From: Methylotenera_A sp031417915 | GTDB taxonomy: Bacteria; Pseudomonadota; Gammaproteobacteria; Burkholderiales; Methylophilaceae | Direction of reading: 5' to 3' | Assembly (NCBI GenBank): GCA_031417915.1 | Contig: JANOWN010000039.1 | Span: forward strand, 37,268-101,267 | DNA: 64,000 bases | Part shown: in pieces, positions 28,207-34,794 of the stretch | Position numbering within the stretch: the first letter of the stretch is position 1 | Layout: each line of letters begins with the position of its first letter | Notes under the pieces: generated by a model | Database searches by the model: none | Told to the model about the DNA's origin: nothing | What the model saw: the letters and a program-made list of their open reading frames with translations, nothing else | Position numbers and translations under genes: made by a program

Positions 28207-29067
28207 TTATTTTTCGTCGCGCACTCGCAAAAAACTGGCAAATTTTGGCTTACCCGTTTTCGTTTTATCGCGATAAGTGTAAGTGACAAGGCTGTCAATT
28301 TTCGGTGGATTTTCGCGCTGCGAATCGCTAAAGCCAGTGCCGAGTTTAAAGCGCACACCTTCGGGCGTTTCAACAATCAGCGCGCCAAGTTTGCCTTTAT
28401 ATTTGCCCTTGCCTGGCGTGTGCACAATCACGGTGGCTTCGGCATCGAATAAGGGTTTTAGCTTAAGCAACACGTCGCTACGGCCAGTGGTATAAAGCGC
28501 ATCGGCGCGATGCAACATGAGTCCTTCGCCACCATTTGCGACCACTTTTTTAAGCCGCGCTTTAAGCTCAGCTTCATTTTTAACGCGAAATTGTGCAACG
28601 GCCTTTAGATGCGGCACTTTATTATTATTTTGGGCTTGGCTGACGATTCCGACAATGCGCTTGGCGCGCGCTTCAAACGTGCCCTCCGCATTTGGTAATT
28701 CAAACACCAAATATGAAATTCCGCGCCATTCTTCATCAATCGGCACGTCTTTTCGCACCGCGCCAGAAAGCGCGTCAAATTGGCCACGCGCCAGCCACAA
28801 CTCGCCATCTAGCGGCGTTTTGGGCAAATCTTTTACAAACCAATTGGGCGCGTTAATCACGTTGCCTGCGCGGGTGCGCAACACTTTTCCATCCCAAATT
28901 GCGCGCACGCCATCAAATTTTTCGCTCACTAAAAATTGCTGTACATTTGTGCCAGATTGATAAATTTGAGCAAGTAATACATCTGGCGCGGCCTGCCCTG
29001 CAAACAGCGTAGATAAAGGCGCGCAGAGCAAAGAAATTAAAAGAAAATAGTGCGTTAAACGCCTCAA
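28207..29067 (-). CDS. ligE: Periplasmic ATP-dependent DNA ligase (LigE type)
   Basis: A 286-residue minimal DNA ligase with an N-terminal signal peptide (RRLTHYFLLISLLCAPLSTLFAG). The adenylated lysine is K50 in motif I EKFDGVRAIW. Motif III (ISYLVFELP), motif IV (GGEGLMLHR) and motif V (DVLLKLKPLFDAE) follow, then a C-terminal OB fold with KGKLGALIVE. LigE proteins are exported and linked to DNA uptake or extracellular DNA. The start is a TTG (29065-29067) overlapping the TGA of the upstream methyltransferase gene (TTGA), which implies coupling. No other start keeps the signal peptide intact. Confidence 0.9.
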   Translation of the reverse strand: MRRLTHYFLLISLLCAPLSTLFAGQAAPDVLLAQIYQSGTNVQQFLVSEKFDGVRAIWDGKVLRTRAGNVINAPNWFVKDLPKTPLDGELWLARGQFDALSGAVRKDVPIDEEWRGISYLVFELPNAEGTFEARAKRIVGIVSQAQNNNKVPHLKAVAQFRVKNEAELKARLKKVVANGGEGLMLHRADALYTTGRSDVLLKLKPLFDAEATVIVHTPGKGKYKGKLGALIVETPEGVRFKLGTGFSDSQRENPPKIDSLVTYTYRDKTKTGKPKFASFLRVRDEK

Positions 29068-29885
29068 TTTAAAAACCGCGTTTGTAAATCTTGCAGATTA
29101 AATTCGCTCAAAATCGCATCCATTCTTTCGCGCGCATTTTTGCGCGGCTGGCCTGTGTATTTGGCAATAATCAGCTCATTTTTCATCGAGTGCTCCCAGC
29201 CGACCAACTCGGTCACCGTGACAGAATAGCCAGCCACTTCAAGCTGCAAGCAGCGCAGTACATTGGTGATTTGGCTGCCAAATTCACGCGTATGAATGGG
29301 ATGACGCCAAACTTCAGAAAGTGGCGTTTTACCAAAGCTTTCGTTTTTATGTTTACGTAAAACTTCCGCCACTTCGGCCTGGCAACACGGCACCAAAATT
29401 ATAAACTTAGCATGTTTCTGCAAGCCAAATTGAATCGCGTCATCGGTCGCGGTATTGCAGGCGTGTAGCGCAGTGACAATATCTACTTTTTCAGGGATTT
29501 CATTTGAGATGATAGATTGCTCAACAGTTAAGTGCTCAAAACGCATACGCGCAAACCCACATTCTGTCGCTAACGCTTTGGATTTTTCGACTAAATCTTC
29601 ACGCGTTTCGATACCAATCACTTCGCCCGCATTCAATTGCTTCATTAATAAATCATACAAAATAAAACCTAAATACGATTTACCTGCACCGTGATCCACC
29701 AGCACAGGAGTTGGATTGCTAGCCAATACCTCGTTAAACAATGGTGCTATAAAATTCACCAAATGGTTTACTTGCTTAAGCTTGCGGCGACTATCTTGAT
29801 TGAGCTTGCCATCAATGGTGAGGATGTGCAGCGCTTTGAGCAGCTCGAGTGATTGGTTTTCTTTGATTTCTGGGATTAATGCCAT
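29064..29885 (-). CDS. Methyltransf_32-type SAM-dependent methyltransferase
   Basis: A 273-residue protein. A helical N-terminus (about 1-60) is followed by a Rossmann domain with motif I PVLVDHGAGKSYLGF, acidic motif II GEVIGIETRE and motif IV-like VDIVTALHACNTATDD. The ALHACNTATD signature is shared with the Methyltransf_32 family (GSTCD/TRMT44-like), whose bacterial substrates I cannot state. A VPCCQAEV segment near residue 170 follows the same pattern. It is the first gene of the operon with ligE, hrpA and the TonB-like gene, overlapping ligE by 3 bases. Confidence 0.82.
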   Translation of the reverse strand: MALIPEIKENQSLELLKALHILTIDGKLNQDSRRKLKQVNHLVNFIAPLFNEVLASNPTPVLVDHGAGKSYLGFILYDLLMKQLNAGEVIGIETREDLVEKSKALATECGFARMRFEHLTVEQSIISNEIPEKVDIVTALHACNTATDDAIQFGLQKHAKFIILVPCCQAEVAEVLRKHKNESFGKTPLSEVWRHPIHTREFGSQITNVLRCLQLEVAGYSVTVTELVGWEHSMKNELIIAKYTGQPRKNARERMDAILSEFNLQDLQTRFLN

Positions 29886-29909
29886 GTGCTATTTTAAGGC
29901 AAAAACCAA

Positions 29910-29954
29910 TTATCCGCCGATAAACGCAGATACGCGCAGATAAAAACAGATAAA
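29910..29954. repeat. Short degenerate GCAGATA repeats
   Basis: CGCAGATA, CGCAGATA and ACAGATA recur at about 10-bp spacing (29925-29953) after ATCCGCCGATAAA. The sequence looks like a decayed copy of the TATCTGCGTTTATCTGCG type of repeat that I recall from intergenic regions of several proteobacteria. It is in the leader region between the divergent methyltransferase and rbgA genes. Confidence 0.45.
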
Positions 29955-29996
29955 ACCTAATTCAAAATGTTAAAATCCAACTTGTCACCAACGCCA

Positions 29997-30102
29997 ACTC
30001 CGTTTCAAAATCAAAAAAGACGAGAAGGCAAACCGAAGACAGTACGTGTTTGTACGGCGAGGTGTGGCCGACAAAGTATTTTTTGCATTTTCAAACGGAG
30101 TC
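29997..30102. repeat. MITE-like element with 15-bp terminal inverted repeats
   Basis: The ends ACTCCGTTTCAAAAT (29997-30011) and ATTTTCAAACGGAGT (30088-30102) are inverted repeats matching at 14 of 15 positions. The 106-bp body contains a small hairpin (GTACGTGTTTGTAC) and GGC-rich patches, and no gene. The right terminus provides the CGGAG ribosome binding site of rbgA. The body has similarity, from memory only, to Neisseria intergenic repeats containing GTACTGTCTGCGGCTTCG. Confidence 0.6.
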
Positions 30103-30105
30103 TCC

Positions 30106-31020
30106 ATGAGTATTCAGTGGTACCCAGGTCACATGACCCAAGCCCGTAAAAAAGCCGAAGAAACCATGGAGTTTACCGACATGGTGATAGAGGTGCTGGA
30201 TGCGCGCGTGCCAGAAGCCTCGCACAATCCCGTCATTAACGAGATGCGTTTATTTCGGCAGCGGCCTAATTTAAAAGTGTTGAATAAGGCCGATTTGGCT
30301 GACCCGAAAGTGACTGAGGCTTGGCTTAATTATTTTAACGCACAGCCCAATACCAAAGCGGTTGCGCTCAGTTGCAAAAAAGCCGGTGACGCAAAAAAAA
30401 TCATTAGTCACTGTCGCCAAATTACCCCACATCGTGGCACGCATTTAAAGCCGCTGCGCGCATTAATCATGGGCATTCCAAACGTCGGCAAAAGCACGCT
30501 GATGAACGCCCTGCTCAATCGCCGCGTGGCAAAAGTGGGTGATGAGCCAGCAGTAACCAAAAGCCAGCAACGCTTTGAAATTGATGCAACGTTTAGCATC
30601 ACCGATACACCAGGTATGATGTGGCCAAAAATTCAATATGAGAGCGATGGCTACATGCTGGCCGCCAGTCACGCCATTGGCCGCAACGCGGTGATTGATG
30701 AAGATGTGGCGCTATTTTTGGCGGACAATTTATTAAAAACTTATCCTGAATTGCTAAATGCGCGCTATAAATTAGACACCATGAAGTATGAAGGCGCGTT
30801 TTTAGACGTGCTGAAAATGGATGGTGTGGATTTGCTCGAAGCGATTGCCAAACGCCGTAGCTACAAGCGGCACGACGGCTTGTGGGATACCGAAAAAACG
30901 GCGGTGGCTTTTTTAACCGATTATCGCAGCGGCGCAATTGGCCGCGTAAGCTTAGAAAGCCCGAGCGCTAGAGCAGCCATGATTGCAAATCTAGAAGCTG
31001 CTAGCTCAGAAGCCACATAA
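30106..31020 (+). CDS. rbgA: Ribosome biogenesis GTPase RbgA/YlqF
   Basis: A 304-residue circularly permuted GTPase needed for late assembly of the 50S subunit. The G4 motif LNKADL comes first, then G1 GIPNVGKST, then G3 TDTPGMMWPK; the N-terminus MSIQWYPGHMTQARKK is diagnostic. The frame is open back to 30046, but the ATG at 30106-30108 has CGGAG at optimal distance and matches the family start. The ribosome binding site lies in the right end of a MITE-like element and could be sequestered by pairing with its left end. Confidence 0.95.
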   Translation: MSIQWYPGHMTQARKKAEETMEFTDMVIEVLDARVPEASHNPVINEMRLFRQRPNLKVLNKADLADPKVTEAWLNYFNAQPNTKAVALSCKKAGDAKKIISHCRQITPHRGTHLKPLRALIMGIPNVGKSTLMNALLNRRVAKVGDEPAVTKSQQRFEIDATFSITDTPGMMWPKIQYESDGYMLAASHAIGRNAVIDEDVALFLADNLLKTYPELLNARYKLDTMKYEGAFLDVLKMDGVDLLEAIAKRRSYKRHDGLWDTEKTAVAFLTDYRSGAIGRVSLESPSARAAMIANLEAASSEAT

Positions 31021-31129
31021 CACTAGGCGCTGTCCAAACCAATACAACAAAAGACATCAGGGCAGGTAAAACCAAAGCAAAACGTAACGCTACTGGTTTC
31101 CAATTAATTTTATTTATACGATCCATCAT
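31001..31129 (-). CDS. Possible 42-residue single-helix membrane protein
   Basis: A short frame starting at the ATG complementary to 31127-31129 encodes a basic N-terminus (MMDRINKINWKPVALRF) and one hydrophobic helix (ALVLPALMSFVVLVW), and ends at 31001. It overlaps the last 20 bp of rbgA in antisense. The ribosome binding site is weak. The basic-then-hydrophobic layout is what a real small membrane protein shows, but chance cannot be excluded. Confidence 0.3.
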   Translation of the reverse strand: MMDRINKINWKPVALRFALVLPALMSFVVLVWTAPSVMWLLS

Positions 31130-31323
31130 TCTTAACTTTCAACAAAGTTGTCAAATTCTCAAGCAGTAAAAACTGCGCGCGGTTATCAATTATTTATCGA
31201 CTAAAAGTGCTGGCTAGCCCTAGTTTGCTGGCTGCGACGATTCAAGCGGTTACGTTCTGACCTACTTTGTAATTGTTGTTACATGAGATTTAGCAATTTT
31301 CATGCCAATAGGGAAGTGCTGAT
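31130..31323. other. Gene-free stretch between rbgA and the diguanylate cyclase gene
   Basis: With the small frame at 31001-31129, this completes a gap of about 300 bp between convergent genes. I see no strong terminator hairpin, no copy of the dispersed palindromes and no open frame of note. Confidence 0.5.
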
Positions 31324-32511
31324 TTACGATTGTTGTTTGGTATCACGGGTAATTTGGGTGTAGCTCATCACGCGGTTACGGCCGCTATTTTTAGCACCAT
31401 ACATGGCACTATCGGCTGTGGCAAGCAAGCCTTTAAAATCGTAGCCTGCCCGCACCGAATCGGCCACGCCTATGCTCACTGTGGTTTTTAGTGTCACGTT
31501 TCCCAGTTTAATGGGGCTGGCTTCAATACCCGCACGTATGCGCTCTGCCAAGCCCAATGCGTCGCTTTCAGTTGTGTTAGGCAAAAAGGCGCAAAACTCT
31601 TCTCCCCCATAACGGCCTAACACATCGCTAGAGCGCAGAATGGCGTTGATAGCTTTGGCCACGTGACGCAATACATCGTCGCCCACCAAATGTCCATGGG
31701 TGTCATTCACCTTTTTAAAATGATCAATATCAATCAATAAAACCGCCATACTCAGATTAATACGCTTGCAAATATCTTGCATTTTTACTGCTGCATCTTC
31801 TAAACCACGGCGATTTAATACACTGGTAAGCCCGTCAATGGTGGCGATAGATTCTAGCTTTTGATTGAGCTTGTAACTTAGCATCAGCACAAATAGGCTG
31901 GAGATGAAAAACTGCGAAACCGCGCCCAGCATAAAAGTGTAGCCGTTGACTGGCCAAGCGACAAAAGAATCGAACACCGCAGTATCTGCCTGCGTGGCAT
32001 AAAATGCGCGGCCTAACATTAAAATTGCCATGATCAAATATAGGCTAGAAGTAATCCAATATAAGTTGCCGATAATGCCTTCTTCGCGCGAAAAAGTGAG
32101 CCGCGCGCAATACAAATAAATGGAAGCAAAAATAATTGCACTCAGAATAACTGTTGTTCTGATGTCATGCTTGGTCACCATAAAATACGCATCAATCGCC
32201 AGTAGCAACACAAACACGGCAACGGTCATGCGGTGGTTTGGTGTTCTGCCAATAAACGCCTGAATACCATTAACAAACAAGCATAAACCCGCGCCAATCA
32301 AAGCCATGCCAGGCAATAAAATCATCTTAGCCGCATCCAGCTGAATCAGCACCAGCACCATGCCAAGGCCAATCACCAAATTACCCACCGCCCAATAACC
32401 TGGCCCGCGCACCTCTTTGTGATGCGCACGCGTAATCGCCAACAGCATGGATAGCATGAAGGTGAGCAACATCGACATGAAAATAATGGTTCTTAAATCA
32501 AATTTTGGCAT
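31324..32511 (-). CDS. Membrane diguanylate cyclase (GGDEF)
   Basis: A 395-residue protein with six or seven membrane helices in residues 1-215 and a cytoplasmic GGDEF domain (about 222-385). The active-site loop is GGEEF at 302-306. An RSSD inhibitory site sits five residues before it (293-296), so product feedback is expected. It should make c-di-GMP, which controls pili and adhesin secretion. The membrane part resembles 7TM-type sensory modules but has no named signature. It is divergent from rep with 110 bp between. Confidence 0.92.
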   Translation of the reverse strand: MPKFDLRTIIFMSMLLTFMLSMLLAITRAHHKEVRGPGYWAVGNLVIGLGMVLVLIQLDAAKMILLPGMALIGAGLCLFVNGIQAFIGRTPNHRMTVAVFVLLLAIDAYFMVTKHDIRTTVILSAIIFASIYLYCARLTFSREEGIIGNLYWITSSLYLIMAILMLGRAFYATQADTAVFDSFVAWPVNGYTFMLGAVSQFFISSLFVLMLSYKLNQKLESIATIDGLTSVLNRRGLEDAAVKMQDICKRINLSMAVLLIDIDHFKKVNDTHGHLVGDDVLRHVAKAINAILRSSDVLGRYGGEEFCAFLPNTTESDALGLAERIRAGIEASPIKLGNVTLKTTVSIGVADSVRAGYDFKGLLATADSAMYGAKNSGRNRVMSYTQITRDTKQQS

Positions 32512-32621
32512 CGCGATTCAGCGCTAGTTATTGTTAGCAGGTACAATCATACTATAAACGCTTAGCAACCAAAACAGCTCGGTTGCATATCGTACTCAGT
32601 TGTTACAAGTATATAAGAAAA

Positions 32622-34646
32622 ATGTTAAATAGCCTTAACTCCCCTCAGCGCGAAGCAATCAAATATCTCGATGGCCCATTGTTAGTGCTAGCAGGTGCTG
32701 GCAGCGGCAAAACGCGCGTGATCACCGAAAAAATTGGCTATCTAATTAACGAAGCGGGTTACAACCCCAAAGAAATCGCCGCGATTACCTTTACCAATAA
32801 GGCCGCGCGCGAGATGCAAGAGCGCGTAAGCAAGCTGATGGAGGGCAAGAAAAACCAAGTTAAGTCTAGTAAAGGCTTAACTATTGCGACATTTCACTCG
32901 CTTGGCTTACAAATGCTACGTGCTGAAGCTAGCTTATTGGGCTACAAGCCACAGTTTTCTATTTTAGACTCGTCTGACAGCTTTAAAATTGTGGCGGATA
33001 TTTTAGCCACGACTGACAAACAACTGTTACGTAAAACGCAATATCAAATTTCCGCATGGAAAAACGGTTTTATCAATCCAGATCAAGCCAAAGCAACAGC
33101 CGAAGAAGATTTAACGCACGCTGCAGCAAAAGTATATCAACTATATCAGCAAACATTAAAAGCGTACCAAGCAGTTGATTTTGATGATTTAATTAAATTG
33201 CCCGTTGAGTTATTTGAGCAACATGAAAGCGCGCTAAATAAATGGCAACGCAAATTACAATATTTGCTCATTGACGAATATCAAGACACCAACGCCTGTC
33301 AATATAAACTGGTCAAAATGCTCACAGGCGTGCGCGGCCAATTTACCGCGGTAGGCGATGACGACCAAGCAATTTACGGCTGGCGCGGCGCGGATGTTGA
33401 GAATTTGCGTCAACTGACTGAAGATTTTAGCAAATTAAAAGTGATTAAATTAGAGCAAAATTATCGTTCAACAGTCAGAATTCTCAGAGCTGCCAACGCC
33501 GTCATTGCGAATAATCCCAAGCTGTTCGAAAAGAAACTTTGGAGCGATTTAGGCACGGGTGACATGATTCAAGTCTCAGCGCAGCAAAGCGAGGAAGCCG
33601 AGGCCGAAAGCGTGCTGATGAAGCTGCAAGCGCATAAATTTGAGCACCGTACCAGGTTTTTGGATTACGCGATTTTGTACCGCGGCAATTATCAATCGCG
33701 CATTTTCGAGCAGCAATTGCGCAACCACAAAATTCCTTACACCATTTCTGGCGGACAATCATTTTTTGACAAAGCCGAGATTAAAGATTTAGTCAGTTAT
33801 TTGCGTTTAGTGGCGAATGAAGATGACGACCCCGCGTTTATTCGCGCCGCTACCACGCCGAAAAAAGGTATTGGAAATACGACACTGGAAAGATTAGGCG
33901 AGTATGCCAGCGCGCACAAAATATCGCTATTTGCAGCTGCGTTTGAGCAAGCTTTTCAAACGGAAATCGGCAATAAGCAATTAGAAGATTTAATGAATTT
34001 TTGTCAGTATATTAATAAGTTACAAGCGCGCGCCGTGCGTGATCCTGCTGGCGAGGTGCTGAATGATTTACTGACAACGATTCAATATGAAGCTTTTTTA
34101 TACGACAACGAAGAACCGCGTGCCGCCGAAAGTAAATGGGCGAATGTGCTGGAATTTGTTAGCTGGCTCACCAGAAAAGGTGACGATATAGAGAATGAAA
34201 AAAACCTACTCGAGCTCACACAAATGGTGTCGCTGATGAGCATGCTAGAAGGTCGCGAAGATGGCGAGCCGGACGCGGTAAAGCTATCTACTCTGCACGC
34301 CGCCAAGGGTTTGGAGTTTGGCCATGTGTTCTTAATCGGCGTGGAAGAAGGCATTTTGCCGCATCGCGAATCAGTGGATGCGAGTATTTTAAACCCAAGT
34401 AAGATTGAAGAAGAACGCCGCTTGATGTATGTCGGCATTACGCGCGCGCAAAAAAGTTTAAATATATCTTGGTGCAAAAAACGTAAGCGCGCGGGCGAAG
34501 TGCAAATGTGCGAACCCAGCCGTTTTATAGCTGAGCTACCCACTGCCGATGTGCGTCATTTTGGCAACCCGTTTAACGATCCAGAAGTGAGCAAAGATTT
34601 TGGCAAAGAACGCATGGCTAATATTCGTGCTATGTTGAGCAAGTAA
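32622..34646 (+). CDS. rep: ATP-dependent DNA helicase Rep
   Basis: A 674-residue superfamily 1A helicase; E. coli Rep is 673. Motifs are LNSPQREAI (Q motif), Walker A AGAGSGKTRVI, FTNKAAREMQ (Ia), LLIDEYQDTN (II), VGDDDQAIYGWRGAD (III), YRSTVRI (IV), HAAKGLEF (V) and YVGITRAQKSL (VI). Rep assists replication-fork progression through bound proteins. The frame begins at a TTG at 32583, but the ATG at 32622-32624 (MLNSLNSPQ) matches the family start. It is followed by a dispersed palindrome. Confidence 0.95.
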   Translation: MLNSLNSPQREAIKYLDGPLLVLAGAGSGKTRVITEKIGYLINEAGYNPKEIAAITFTNKAAREMQERVSKLMEGKKNQVKSSKGLTIATFHSLGLQMLRAEASLLGYKPQFSILDSSDSFKIVADILATTDKQLLRKTQYQISAWKNGFINPDQAKATAEEDLTHAAAKVYQLYQQTLKAYQAVDFDDLIKLPVELFEQHESALNKWQRKLQYLLIDEYQDTNACQYKLVKMLTGVRGQFTAVGDDDQAIYGWRGADVENLRQLTEDFSKLKVIKLEQNYRSTVRILRAANAVIANNPKLFEKKLWSDLGTGDMIQVSAQQSEEAEAESVLMKLQAHKFEHRTRFLDYAILYRGNYQSRIFEQQLRNHKIPYTISGGQSFFDKAEIKDLVSYLRLVANEDDDPAFIRAATTPKKGIGNTTLERLGEYASAHKISLFAAAFEQAFQTEIGNKQLEDLMNFCQYINKLQARAVRDPAGEVLNDLLTTIQYEAFLYDNEEPRAAESKWANVLEFVSWLTRKGDDIENEKNLLELTQMVSLMSMLEGREDGEPDAVKLSTLHAAKGLEFGHVFLIGVEEGILPHRESVDASILNPSKIEEERRLMYVGITRAQKSLNISWCKKRKRAGEVQMCEPSRFIAELPTADVRHFGNPFNDPEVSKDFGKERMANIRAMLSK

Positions 34647-34684
34647 ATTAATAAATCAATTTAAACCAATAACACTTAAAACAC

Positions 34685-34723
34685 ATGCCCTGCAACCTTC
34701 ATGGATATTGGCTTGCAGAGCAT
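34685..34723 (+). repeat. Dispersed palindromic repeat, copy 3
   Basis: ATGCCCTGCA and TGCAGAGCAT form the arms around ACCTTCATGGATATTGGCT. It lies 39 bp after the rep stop codon and before the GGDEF-EAL gene, in a position typical of a transcription end. Confidence 0.85.
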
Positions 34724-34794
34724 CTATTTTTAATTATATTTAATAGTTATAATAAACCATCCTTACATTCGCTTAAGCGCAGCCCTATTCCACC

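Noticed and set aside
28146..28376. 77-residue N-terminal extension of HrpA
   Set aside because: It would overlap the ligE 3' end and lacks similarity to HrpA, whose usual length is met from the ATG at 28145.
29967..30149. 60-codon frame upstream of rbgA
   Set aside because: Crosses the MITE-like element and the rbgA start, has a Lys/Arg/Cys-rich random composition and no ribosome binding site.
32583..32621. TTG start extending Rep by 13 residues
   Set aside because: Family N-terminus begins MLNSLNSPQ at the ATG at 32622, giving almost exactly the length of E. coli Rep.
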